Shown: positions 1 through 6,209, numbered from the stretch's first letter. The stretch: DNA of 7,297 bases from Atribacterota bacterium (GCA_030599445.1 JAUVOA010000072.1:1-7297); one strand, 5' to 3'. The notes: generated from the letters alone by a model not told the origin. Made by a program: numbers and translations.

Positions 1-212
1 ATCACTGCTGTTTCTGCTTGCGAACCACCGAATTTATCTACGATTTCACGATAAAACTCTATATCCGGGTCATCCTCAGGCATATATTTGGTAATATCAT
101 CTTCGATGGTTAACTTGTTTAACTGTGAGCCTGCCAAAACAGTGATGATAACGGTGATTATAAGGATTGACCAGGCATATTTAGTAACAAAGTTGGCAAT
201 TTTTTTCATCAT
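1..212 (-). CDS. RND/MMPL-family membrane exporter, N-terminal fragment
   Basis: Minus-strand reading frame that starts at the ATG ending at position 212 (a second ATG follows directly) and is still open at the left edge, so about 70 N-terminal residues are visible. The protein begins MMKKIANFVTKYAWSIL, followed by one hydrophobic helix (about residues 13-29). An extracytoplasmic stretch follows, reading TIEDDITKYMPEDDPDIEFY and then a FGG segment. This N-terminal helix plus 'MPEDDP...FGG' pattern is typical of RND-superfamily predicted exporters of the MMPL/HpnN type, which move lipids or hydrophobic compounds using the proton gradient. That assignment is family knowledge applied to a short piece, and the substrate is unknown. 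An AGGAG ribosome binding site sits about 10 nt upstream. The gene is driven by the operator-containing promoter at 251-280, so TetR-family control is likely. No regulator gene is visible in the window. Confidence 0.75.
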   Translation of the reverse strand, partial: MMKKIANFVTKYAWSILIITVIITVLAGSQLNKLTIEDDITKYMPEDDPDIEFYREIVDKFGGSQAETAV

Positions 213-250
213 TTAGCTCTTGCTCCTCTTGAAATTTTTAATCGTTTTAC

Positions 251-280
251 ATTATAACTGACTGGTCAGTCGAATGTCAA
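251..280 (-). promoter_or_regulatory. Perfect-consensus sigma-70/A promoter for the exporter gene
   Basis: On the minus strand, TTGACA (275-280) and TATAAT (251-256) are separated by 18 bp. Both hexamers match consensus exactly. Predicted transcription start is near 244, about 30 nt upstream of the exporter ATG at 212. The whole spacer is occupied by a palindrome, which suggests a strong promoter normally held off by a repressor. Confidence 0.8.
257..270. promoter_or_regulatory. TetR-type operator palindrome in promoter spacer
   Basis: ACTGAC-TG-GTCAGT is an inverted repeat with 6-bp arms and a 2-bp centre. It lies between the -35 and -10 of the exporter promoter, directly abutting the -10. 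TetR-family repressors often bind short palindromes of this kind next to exporter genes. That link is inferred from arrangement and family knowledge, not shown by the sequence. Confidence 0.6.
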
Positions 281-326
281 GAAAAATGAAAATATAAATA
301 GAAAAAATTTTTAGTTTATCTTTTGT

Positions 327-355
327 TTGAACGTTTATTAAAAGTCCTATATAAT
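327..355 (+). promoter_or_regulatory. Sigma-70/A promoter for the SAM hydrolase gene
   Basis: TTGAAC (327-332, 4 of 6 consensus) and TATAAT (350-355, perfect) are separated by 17 bp. Predicted start is near 362, about 28 nt upstream of the ATG at 390. It is divergent from the exporter promoter, with about 46 bp between the two -35 boxes. The palindrome at 257-270 does not overlap it. Confidence 0.65.
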
Positions 356-389
356 AAATATATTAAATAAAAAAGAAGGAGGAAGAATC

Positions 390-1292
390 ATGAAGAACAA
401 AAAGATTTTAAAATTTCTAAATTGCTTGATTTTGACTACTTTATTTGTTTTAGTGCTAACCTTTTCATCGCTTGCTGAAACTGCTCCTAATGGAATTATA
501 GGATTTTTAACTGATTGGGGAGAGACAGATTACTTTGTCGGTGCTTGTAAGGGGGTAATGCTCACCGTAGAACCTGATTTAAAACTGGTAGATATCTCTC
601 ATGGTGTAACTCCTTTTGATATTCAAGAAGGTGCAAACACACTTCTCTATGCTACCCGAGAGTTTCCGGAAGGTACTGTATTTCTGGCAATTGTAGATCC
701 GGGAGTAGGAACTGAAAGAAAACCTCTTTTAGTTGTAACCCAAAATGATAAATATTTTATTGCACCGGATAATGGAATATTAACTCTGGTAATAAACGAG
801 ATGGGAGTAAAAAAGGTTTATGAACTTAAGAATAATAAATATTTCAGACCCGGAAAAATTTCTAAAGACTTTCACGGAAGAGATATCTTTTCTCCGGTAG
901 CTGCTCATATAGCTTCGGGGGATTCAGTTTCCGAAGTGGGTCCAGAGCTTAATCCGAAAGATCTGGTAATGTTACCCATTAAGAAATCCAAGGTTGAAAA
1001 TAAGACAGCAATCGGTTATGTAGTTTATATTAATCAATATGGAAATATAATAGTGAATATCACTCAGGATGACTTTGATGCACTGGGTATCAAACTTGGA
1101 GATTATGTCAATGTAAAAATAGGTGATAAGACTCAAGAGGTTAAAGTGGGAACCACCTATGGGGATGTCCCCGAGGGAGATTGGGTGTGTTTTATTGCCT
1201 GTAACGAAGTTCTCGAAATTGCCATAAATTGGGGGAATGCCAATGAATTCTTCCAGACCGAACTGAATAGTATTGTAGAACTTAAAAAGTAA
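390..1292 (+). CDS. Exported SAM hydroxide adenosyltransferase (DUF62 family)
   Basis: The family uses hydroxide to split S-adenosylmethionine into adenosine and methionine. Family signatures are present in order: FLTDWGETDYFVG (39-51), VDISHGV (67-73), FPEGTVFLAIVDPGVGT (92-108), APDNGIL (125-131), DFHGRDIFSPVAAH (160-173), and a C-terminal domain with YINQYGNIIVNI (213-224). His162 and Arg164 in the HGRD segment and Asp42 in TDWG lie in the segments that hold the family's conserved Asp/Arg/His residues. Residues 1-29 form a classical signal peptide: a Lys-rich start, a hydrophobic core at about 10-27, and likely cleavage after SLA. This explains why the protein (300 aa) is longer than the usual 255-270 aa. 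The start is supported by AAGGAGG at 376-382, 7 nt before the ATG. It appears monocistronic, with its own promoter and a hairpin after the stop. An extracytoplasmic place for an enzyme of an intracellular cofactor is unexpected. Confidence 0.88.
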   Translation: MKNKKILKFLNCLILTTLFVLVLTFSSLAETAPNGIIGFLTDWGETDYFVGACKGVMLTVEPDLKLVDISHGVTPFDIQEGANTLLYATREFPEGTVFLAIVDPGVGTERKPLLVVTQNDKYFIAPDNGILTLVINEMGVKKVYELKNNKYFRPGKISKDFHGRDIFSPVAAHIASGDSVSEVGPELNPKDLVMLPIKKSKVENKTAIGYVVYINQYGNIIVNITQDDFDALGIKLGDYVNVKIGDKTQEVKVGTTYGDVPEGDWVCFIACNEVLEIAINWGNANEFFQTELNSIVELKK

Positions 1293-1321
1293 ATTAACAA
1301 ATAGAAATTAGTTTTTAATAT

Positions 1322-1375
1322 TGGGCAGGAATATTAATTATTTTCGAGTAATTATTTTTCTGCCCATTTCTGTTA
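1322..1375 (+). terminator. Probable transcription terminator after the SAM hydrolase gene
   Basis: TGGGCAG (1322-1328) pairs with CTGCCCA (1360-1366). The AT-rich interior can pair further (AATTA with TAATT). The stem is followed by a broken T-rich tract (TTTCTGTTATT). It lies 30 nt past the stop codon at 1292. The long interior and interrupted T tract make it weaker than a textbook terminator. Confidence 0.5.
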
Positions 1376-1381
1376 TTGCGA

Positions 1382-1472
1382 GTAGGGGTCGGATTTATCC
1401 GACCCGGGTTTTTTAATAGACAGGCAAGACGCCTGTCCTACGATTAGCGGGTTCGATGAATCGAACCCCTAC
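1382..1472 (+). repeat. 91-bp three-hairpin palindromic repeat, copy A
   Basis: The element starts GTAGGGG and ends CCCCTAC. It contains three hairpins: GGGTCGGAT/ATCCGACCC (9-bp arms), GACAGGC/GCCTGTC (7-bp arms) and GGGTTCGAT/ATCGAACCC (9-bp arms). An almost identical copy (88 of 91 positions by eye) lies in the opposite orientation at 2710-2800. No protein is encoded. It resembles interspersed REP/MITE-like elements that need a transposase elsewhere, but its mobility is not shown. Confidence 0.85.
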
Positions 1473-1654
1473 ATTTAACTCATTACTTATTACTCTATTT
1501 CTCCGCGTGATACTCGATACTATCTTATCTTCTGGCTCCTTTATTCTATTTTCTTAACTAGTTAACCAGGTAACCAACTAACTAGATAACTTTTTGCTTA
1601 TTACTCATCACACATTACTTATCACTGTATTTCAATACGCGATACGAATAAAAC
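1473..1654. other. Gene-free stretch of degenerate repeat words
   Basis: No ORF, RNA gene or terminator is seen here. The stretch is built from short near-repeats that recur in other intergenic regions of the window. These are ATTACTTATTACTC-type words (1482-1495 and 1597-1626), a GATACTCGATAC word near 1509, a TTCTGGCTCC word near 1530, an AACTAGTTAACCAGGTAACC-type run from about 1556, and the ACGCGATACGAATA word at 1637-1650, which abuts the next promoter. Confidence 0.6.
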
Positions 1655-1684
1655 TTGACAAGAAGGGATATTAAAATTTATAAT
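1655..1684 (+). promoter_or_regulatory. Consensus promoter of the T-box leader
   Basis: TTGACA (1655-1660) and TATAAT (1679-1684) both match consensus exactly, with an 18-bp spacer. Predicted start is near 1691, just upstream of T-box stem I. It is the strongest promoter candidate between 1300 and 6200, and may drive everything from the archease gene to serS and tRNA-Ser. Confidence 0.8.
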
Positions 1685-1714
1685 TAAAACAACAAAAATA
1701 TATAGTTAAATGTT

Positions 1715-1957
1715 TAGGGGCGAGTAGGTAACGGTCATTCTCAGAGAGCTGATGGTTGGTGAAAATCAGTATTGGCTTTATCGAATTCCACCCTTTTTAA
1801 TATTTCCGGTGAAATCAAAATATCCGGAAACACATCTTAAGATGTGTTAAACAATCAGCCAATGAAGGATAGGATATTTTCCTATTGAATCAGGGTGGCA
1901 CCACGTGATTAAACTCTCGTCCCTAGTAGTAGATATTACTAAGCGATGAGAGTTTTT
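1715..1957 (+). promoter_or_regulatory. T-box leader riboswitch, probably serine-specific
   Basis: T-box leaders bind a matching tRNA and allow transcription when that tRNA is uncharged. Stem I starts near 1715 and carries the AGAGAGCTGATGGTTGGTG-type distal arm (1743-1761). The specifier region reads CGAATTCCACCC from 1782. Aligned to the B. subtilis glyQS leader as I recall it (GAA-A-GGC-A), the specifier is UCC at 1787-1789, a Ser codon. Hairpins TTTCCGG/CCGGAAA (1803-1830) and AACACATC/GATGTGTT (1829-1848) follow. The T-box proper, AGGGTGGCACCACG (1892-1905), has bulge UGGC. Its variable C would pair with discriminator G73, as in tRNA-Ser (and in the tRNA-Ser gene of this window), but not with tRNA-Phe, whose A73 would need U. 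A UUC (Phe) frame one base earlier is therefore less likely. No synthetase gene follows directly; the next gene encodes archease. Confidence 0.9.
1912..1957 (+). terminator. T-box conditional terminator
   Basis: AACTCTCGTC (1912-1921) pairs with GATGAGAGTT (1945-1954), with one G-U pair, and five T residues run from 1953 to 1957. The CCCT at 1921-1924 can pair instead with AGGG of the T-box at 1892-1895. This gives the mutually exclusive antiterminator. Confidence 0.85.
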
Positions 1958-2199
1958 CTGTTTATTAAGGAATAACTGTAAACAGAGAATAGCGAGTTTT
2001 AAACCGAAGTAGCCGTTAGTTATTGGGTGTTAGTATTTAGTGTGTAGATAATATATAGATTGATAAAGTGGGCAATTTAGTTATTAGTAATTTTATTCTG
2101 GATTCTGACTACTGACTTCTGGCTCCCGAATAAATTTGAAAATTTAAAGTGTAGTCTTCGGTTAAAAATATTGAATTTTTAAAAAAGGTACAATTATCT

Positions 2200-2625
2200 A
2201 TGAAAGAATTTGAAATTCTTGAACATACCGCTGATATCGGAATAGCGGCCTATGGAAAAACCAAAAGAGAAGTTTTTATCAATGCCGCCAGGGGAATGTT
2301 TGAAATTATTGCCGGGGGGACTAAAAACCTTAAAGGAAACTTTTATGATAAAATAAAGCTGGAAGCTGACAATCTGGAAGGTTTACTCTTCGCCTGGCTT
2401 AATGAACTTCTATATATCAGTGAAACGAAATTCGTTATTTTAAATAAATTTGAAATAAAAGATTTATCTAATAATAGAATTGGTGCAGAAGTTAAAGGAA
2501 TGAAAATTAACCGGCTCGGCTGCAAAATAAAAAAAGAGATAAAAGCTGCAACTTACCATCGGTTAGAAATTAAAAAAGATGAGGAAAGCGGACTCTGGAG
2601 AGCCCAGGTAATTTTCGATATCTAA
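2200..2625 (+). CDS. Archease, activator of RNA ligase RtcB
   Basis: Archease is a small cytoplasmic metal-binding protein that promotes guanylylation and multiple turnover of RtcB. The 141-aa length is normal. Conserved features run in order: EHTADIGI (8-15), the helix with EVFINAARGMFEII (24-37), LLFAWLNELLYISE (62-75), EIKAATYH (113-120), and the C-terminal FDI with Asp140 next to last. The Asp of HTAD and the terminal Asp belong to the acidic metal pocket known in the family. The rtcB gene follows 297 bp downstream on the same strand, a common pairing that supports the call. The RBS is weak (AAAAAAGG about 11 nt before the ATG), and no good promoter lies between the T-box terminator and this gene. 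Transcription may therefore depend on read-through of the T-box at 1715-1957. Confidence 0.93.
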   Translation: MKEFEILEHTADIGIAAYGKTKREVFINAARGMFEIIAGGTKNLKGNFYDKIKLEADNLEGLLFAWLNELLYISETKFVILNKFEIKDLSNNRIGAEVKGMKINRLGCKIKKEIKAATYHRLEIKKDEESGLWRAQVIFDI

Positions 2626-2709
2626 ATACCTGTAAAAAGTAACGAGTAATGAGTAATATATGATAGGTAAAAAATGAGGATTAAATAAGACAGGACGCAG
2701 GAGCCAAAT

Positions 2710-2800
2710 GTAGGGGTTCGATTCATCGAACCCGCTAATCGTAGGACAGGCGTCTCGCCTGTCTATTAAAATACCCGGATCGGATAAATCCGACCCCTAC
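2710..2800 (-). repeat. 91-bp three-hairpin palindromic repeat, copy B (inverted)
   Basis: This is the reverse complement of the element at 1382-1472, with three substitutions and identical ends (GTAGGGG and CCCCTAC). It fills the archease-rtcB gap 85 bp past the archease stop. If transcribed from upstream it would give a strongly folded RNA between the two genes. Only short T runs follow its hairpins (TATTAAAATA and ATTTTT), so full termination is uncertain. Confidence 0.85.
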
Positions 2801-2870
2801 ATTTTTACAAAAGTAGGAATTTATTAAAACAGAACTTTATTATTATTTATAATTTATATTTTTAATCGGC

Positions 2871-2902
2871 GTAATCTGTGTATGTAATCAGTGTAATCAT
2901 CC
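2871..2902 (+). repeat. Short tandem words ahead of rtcB
   Basis: GTAATCTGTG (2871-2880) is repeated as GTAATCAGTG (2884-2893) and trails into TAATCATCC. It looks like a degenerate intergenic repeat. It creates an in-frame GTG at 2878 that would add 15 residues to RtcB. That start is not preferred. Confidence 0.5.
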
Positions 2903-2907
2903 ATATA

Positions 2908-2914
2908 AAGGAGG
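2908..2914 (+). promoter_or_regulatory. Ribosome binding site that fixes the rtcB start
   Basis: AAGGAGG lies 8 nt before the ATG at 2923 and downstream of the alternative GTG at 2878. The real RtcB start is therefore 2923, giving the protein start MKQAWEGPL. Confidence 0.85.
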
Positions 2915-2922
2915 GGATTAAA

Positions 2923-4380
2923 ATGAAACAAGCCTGGGAAGGGCCTTTAAAAAAAATAGATGATTATCGCTGGGAAATTCCCAAGACTTATAACTCCGGC
3001 ATGAGAGTTCCCGGCCTGATTTATGCCTCTTCGAATTTATTAGAGAAAATTCGCCAGGACCAGGCTCCGGAACAGGTGGTTAATGTGGCTTTTTTGCCGG
3101 GAATTGTAGGCCGTTCATTAGCTATGCCTGATATTCACTGGGGGTACGGTTTTTGCATAGGAGGAGTAGCTGCCACTACCTTGGATGACGGAGTTATCTC
3201 ACCCGGAGGGGTGGGTTTTGATATAAATTGTGGAATTAGATTAGTAAGGACAAATTTGACCTTAAAAGAAGTAAAACCAAAAGTTGAACTCTTAGTTGAT
3301 GAACTATTTAGAGCTAGTCCTTCTGGAGTAGGCTCAAAAGGAAAAATAAAAATAAGTTATAATGAAATAAGAAATGTTTTAAAAAGAGGTTCTAAATGGG
3401 CTGTGGAGAGAGGTTTTGGCTGGGAAGAAGATATCCTATTTACTGAAGAAGAAGGGTGCATGAAAGATGCAAATCCCGAACTGATTAGTAAACATGCTCT
3501 GGAAAGAGGCAAACCTCAATTAGGCACCCTTGGCTCAGGAAATCATTTTTTGGAGATTCAGATAATTGATAAAGTTTATGACCCTGAAGTTGCCCGGGAA
3601 CTGGGATTAGAGGAAGGTCAAGTTACCGTAATGATTCATTGTGGTTCACGGGGATTAGGGCATCAGGTATGTACCGACTACTTAGTAACTATGCAGAAAG
3701 CGGTAAGCAGATATGGGATTCAACTTCCCGACCGGCAATTAGCCTGTGCCCCTCTGTCTTCACCGGAAGGCAAAAATTATTATGCCGCTATGTCATGTGC
3801 GGCGAATTATGCCTGGGCGAATCGCCAATGTATAATGCACTGGACTCGTGAAGTTTTTACCAGGGTTTTCCGAAGCACTCCGGAAGAATTAGGATTGAAA
3901 CTAATCTATGATGTAGCACATAATATTGCAAAGATAGAAGAACATAGTTTGGAAGGCAAGAAAATAAAACTGTGTGTGCATAGAAAAGGGGCTACCCGGG
4001 CTTTTCCTCCTTTTCATCCTGATGTACCGGAAAAATATAAGAAGATAGGACAGCCGGTATTAATCCCCGGAGATATGGGGAGGTGCTCATACTGTCTGGT
4101 GGGCACCGAGAAAGCTATGGAAGAGACCTTTGGGTCAACCTGTCATGGAGCAGGAAGGGTAATGAGTAGAATGAGAGCCAAGAAAGAAGCCAGAGGGAGA
4201 GATATTCAACAAGAGTTGAGAGAAAAGGGAATAATTGTAAAAGCAGAAAGCCGGGGGACCCTGGTTGAAGAAATGTCAGAAGCTTATAAAGATGTAAGTG
4301 AAGTAGTCGAAGTAATGCATCAGACCGGTATATCCAGAAAAGTGGTGCGGATGCGACCACTGGGGGTTATAAAAGGATGA
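2923..4380 (+). CDS. rtcB: RtcB, GTP-dependent RNA-splicing ligase
   Basis: RtcB joins RNA 2',3'-cyclic phosphate or 3'-phosphate ends to 5'-OH ends through a His-GMP intermediate, in tRNA splicing or RNA repair. The 485-aa length is normal, and no intein is present. Motifs in order are MPDIHWGYGF (68-77), GGVGFDINCG (95-104), LGSGNHFLE (203-211), IHCGSRGLGHQ (238-248), YDVAHN (329-334), HRKGATRA (353-360), GDMGRCSYCLVGT (383-395) and STCHGAGRVMSR (405-416). By motif, D100, C103, H208, H239, H333 and H408 match Pyrococcus RtcB D95, C98, H203, H234, H329 and H404, so metal ligands and guanylylated His are intact. The start is set by the RBS at 2908-2914. The neighbouring archease gene suggests an archease-assisted enzyme. 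No tRNA intron or RNase toxin gene is visible to name its substrate. Confidence 0.97.
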   Translation: MKQAWEGPLKKIDDYRWEIPKTYNSGMRVPGLIYASSNLLEKIRQDQAPEQVVNVAFLPGIVGRSLAMPDIHWGYGFCIGGVAATTLDDGVISPGGVGFDINCGIRLVRTNLTLKEVKPKVELLVDELFRASPSGVGSKGKIKISYNEIRNVLKRGSKWAVERGFGWEEDILFTEEEGCMKDANPELISKHALERGKPQLGTLGSGNHFLEIQIIDKVYDPEVARELGLEEGQVTVMIHCGSRGLGHQVCTDYLVTMQKAVSRYGIQLPDRQLACAPLSSPEGKNYYAAMSCAANYAWANRQCIMHWTREVFTRVFRSTPEELGLKLIYDVAHNIAKIEEHSLEGKKIKLCVHRKGATRAFPPFHPDVPEKYKKIGQPVLIPGDMGRCSYCLVGTEKAMEETFGSTCHGAGRVMSRMRAKKEARGRDIQQELREKGIIVKAESRGTLVEEMSEAYKDVSEVVEVMHQTGISRKVVRMRPLGVIKG

Positions 4381-4381
4381 A

Positions 4382-4407
4382 TGATTAGTTAGTAAGCTAA
4401 CTAATCA
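4382..4407. repeat. Perfect 11-bp inverted repeat just after rtcB
   Basis: TGATTAGTTAG (4382-4392), a TAAG loop, and CTAACTAATCA (4397-4407) form a perfect hairpin that begins 2 nt past the rtcB stop. No T tract follows, so it is not an intrinsic terminator. It may stabilise the 3' end of the rtcB message or mark the edge of an inserted cassette. Confidence 0.75.
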
Positions 4408-4437
4408 GTAATGAGTAACAAGTAAACAGTAATAAGT
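4407..4437. repeat. Left flanking repeat of the four-helix-bundle cassette
   Basis: AGTAATGAGTAACAAGTAA (4407-4425) plus AGTAATAAGT (4428-4437). Both words occur in inverted orientation and inverted order after the gene at 4481-4840, as ACTTATTACT (4878-4887) and TTACTTATTACTCATTACT (4897-4915), with 18 of 19 matches for the longer word. Confidence 0.6.
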
Positions 4438-4480
4438 AGTAAATGAACGATCAAGAATATGAAGCAGGGAGTGAGTAGTA

Positions 4481-4840
4481 ATGAGCAAAGAAATAAGGAA
4501 TCATAAAGATTTGGAAGTTTGGAAAAAAAGTATGGATTTGGTTAGTAATATTTACAAAATTACTGAGTCTTTTCCAAGCAAAGAACTTTATGGTTTAACA
4601 AATCAAATAAGAAGAGCAGCGGTTTCTATTCCTTCAAATATTGCTGAAGGTGCCGCAAGAAATTCTAAAAAAGAATTTATTCAATTTTTATACATAGCCC
4701 TAGGATCATTATCTGAACTCGAGACGCAAATTATTATTGCAAATAGGTTAGAATATTTAAATAATTTAGATACTTTATTGGAGGACCTTAAATTTGTACA
4801 AAAATTGATAAATGGATTAATATATTATTTAAAAAAATAA
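4481..4840 (+). CDS. Four-helix-bundle protein (23S rRNA intervening-sequence/S23 family)
   Basis: This small (119 aa) soluble protein belongs to the family found inside 23S rRNA intervening sequences and, in related form, as the Avd accessory protein of diversity-generating retroelements. Its molecular role as a lone gene is not established. Family marks are HKDLEVWKKSMDL (8-20), ITESFPSKELYGLTNQIRRA (27-46), VSIPSNIAEGAAR (48-60), FIQFLYIALGSLSELETQI (66-84) and a last helix to the Lys-rich end. No reverse transcriptase or rRNA gene lies nearby, so this is a free-standing copy. A GGGAG site (4467-4471) lies 9 nt before the ATG. It sits between rtcB and serS, about 100 bp from each, and is flanked by related inverted repeat words, which suggests insertion as a unit. 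The gene is more AT-rich than rtcB and serS by eye. Confidence 0.9.
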   Translation: MSKEIRNHKDLEVWKKSMDLVSNIYKITESFPSKELYGLTNQIRRAAVSIPSNIAEGAARNSKKEFIQFLYIALGSLSELETQIIIANRLEYLNNLDTLLEDLKFVQKLINGLIYYLKK

Positions 4841-4877
4841 TCTCAAATACAATTTTTTTTATTTTTTATTTCTTGTC

Positions 4878-4915
4878 ACTTATTACTAATCACTCATTAC
4901 TTATTACTCATTACT
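4878..4915. repeat. Right flanking repeat of the four-helix-bundle cassette
   Basis: ACTTATTACT and TTACTTATTACTCATTACT form the inverted counterpart of 4407-4437. The stretch ends 22 nt before serS and just upstream of the serS ribosome binding site. No consensus promoter is evident in it. Confidence 0.6.
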
Positions 4916-4937
4916 ATATTTAAAAGAGGAGAAAGAA

Positions 4938-6209
4938 ATGTTAGATATAAAACTTATACGTTCTAATCCGGGGAAAGTAAAAGAAGCCTTAGAAAAAAGA
5001 AAAGAGAAAATTAATCTTGATGAAATATTAAAACTTGACCAAAAAAGAAGGGAATTATTATTAGAAGCAGATGCCCTAAAAGAAAAAAGAAACACAGTGA
5101 GTGAGGAAATCGGAAAATTAAAGAGAGAAAAGAAAGATGCCCGGGAAAAGATTTTAGCTATGAAAGAAACATCAACAAAGATTAAGGAATTAGACGCTCA
5201 GATAAAAGAAATTGAGGAAGAAACAGCTAAAATTTTACTGGAAATTCCCAATATTCCCCACGAAAGCGTACCGGTTGGGGAGGACGAAAAGGATAATACA
5301 GAAATAAGAAGATGGGGAGAGCCTCCTAAATTTGATTTTACTCCCTTACCTCATTGGGATATCGGAGAAGCCCTGGATATACTCGATTTTAAGCAAGGAG
5401 CAAAAATAGCCTCAGCCCGCTTTACCGTATTAAAAGGGATGGGGGCTAAACTGGAAAGAGCTCTAATTAATTTTATGCTCGATCTTCACACCAATGAACA
5501 CGGATACAAAGAAATATTCCCTCCTTTTTTAGTAAATTCTGAAACGATGACTGGTACCGGGCAGCTACCCAAATTTGAAAGTGATTTATTTAAATGTGAA
5601 AATGGCCTTTATCTGGTGCCGACCGCTGAAGTTCCTTTAACCAATCTTCACCGGCAGGAGATTTTAAATGATGATGATTTACCTCTTTGTTATACTGCTT
5701 ATACCGCTTGTTTTCGTAAAGAAGCCGGTTCTTATGGAAAAGACGTGCGGGGACTAATCAGACAACATCAATTTAATAAAGTGGAGCTGGTAAAAACCTG
5801 CAGACCGGAAGACTCTTATGATGAATTAGAAACTTTGACTCAAAATGCTGAGGAAGTTTTAAAAAGATTAGAAATACCCTATCGGGTAATTGTTCTTTGC
5901 ACCGGGGATATGGGATTTTCAGCAGCCAAGACCTATGATTTAGAAGTATGGCTGCCGGCTCAGAAAAAATATAGGGAGATATCCTCCTGCAGTAATTGTG
6001 AAGATTTTCAAGCCAGAAGAGCAATGATAAGATATCGTTCAAAAGAAAAAGAGAAAGTGAATTTTGTCCACACCTTAAATGGTTCTGGTTTGGCCATTGG
6101 CAGAACCCTGGTTGCCATATTAGAAAATTTTCAGCAGAAGGACGGAAGTGTAGTTATTCCCAATGTCCTTCGGCCATATATGGGAGGGCTTGAAAAGATA
6201 ACTCGATAG
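4938..6209 (+). CDS. serS: Seryl-tRNA synthetase
   Basis: This class II aminoacyl-tRNA synthetase charges tRNA-Ser (and normally tRNA-Sec) with serine in the cytoplasm. The 423-aa length is standard. The N-terminus MLDIKLIRSNP leads into a long Lys/Glu-rich antiparallel coiled coil (about 28-100) that grips the long variable arm of tRNA-Ser. The catalytic domain carries the serine-binding loop TAEVPLT (229-235), motif 2 FRKEAGSYGKDVRGLIRQHQ (259-278) with its catalytic Arg, the EISSCSNCEDFQARR block (347-361), and motif 3 NGSGLAIGRTLVAILEN (381-397). AGAGGAG (4925-4931) lies 6 nt before the ATG. A tRNA-Ser gene starts 66 bp downstream. No consensus promoter is seen directly upstream, so expression may come from the T-box promoter at 1655. 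A Ser T-box is the expected control for this gene in Bacillota. Confidence 0.98.
   Translation: MLDIKLIRSNPGKVKEALEKRKEKINLDEILKLDQKRRELLLEADALKEKRNTVSEEIGKLKREKKDAREKILAMKETSTKIKELDAQIKEIEEETAKILLEIPNIPHESVPVGEDEKDNTEIRRWGEPPKFDFTPLPHWDIGEALDILDFKQGAKIASARFTVLKGMGAKLERALINFMLDLHTNEHGYKEIFPPFLVNSETMTGTGQLPKFESDLFKCENGLYLVPTAEVPLTNLHRQEILNDDDLPLCYTAYTACFRKEAGSYGKDVRGLIRQHQFNKVELVKTCRPEDSYDELETLTQNAEEVLKRLEIPYRVIVLCTGDMGFSAAKTYDLEVWLPAQKKYREISSCSNCEDFQARRAMIRYRSKEKEKVNFVHTLNGSGLAIGRTLVAILENFQQKDGSVVIPNVLRPYMGGLEKITR

Noticed and set aside
2343..2525. Minus-strand ORF opposite archease
   Set aside because: It lies wholly inside a well-supported gene, lacks an RBS and shows no family signature.
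1382..2800. CRISPR array or composite transposon based on the repeated elements
   Set aside because: There are only two copies, in opposite orientation and more than 1 kb apart, with no regular spacers and no transposase between them.
2878..2922. GTG start that would extend RtcB by 15 residues
   Set aside because: The extension lies in a degenerate repeat, and the strong AAGGAGG site at 2908-2914 serves the ATG at 2923.
3639..3851. Plus-strand ORF in another frame of rtcB
   Set aside because: It is a shadow of the RtcB reading frame, with no independent start signal.
4115..4360. Leu-rich minus-strand ORF opposite the rtcB end
   Set aside because: The Leu-rich translation comes from reading Lys/Glu/Arg codons backwards. 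It has no RBS.
4841..4875. T-rich run after the four-helix-bundle gene as a terminator
   Set aside because: Only A-T pairs could form the stem and there is no GC-rich hairpin, so termination is not convincing.
4904..5095. Minus-strand ORF opposite the serS start
   Set aside because: It is a shadow of the SerRS coiled-coil coding sequence and has no start signal.
5773..6042. Minus-strand ORF opposite the serS catalytic region
   Set aside because: It lies inside a fully supported gene and shows no motifs of its own.
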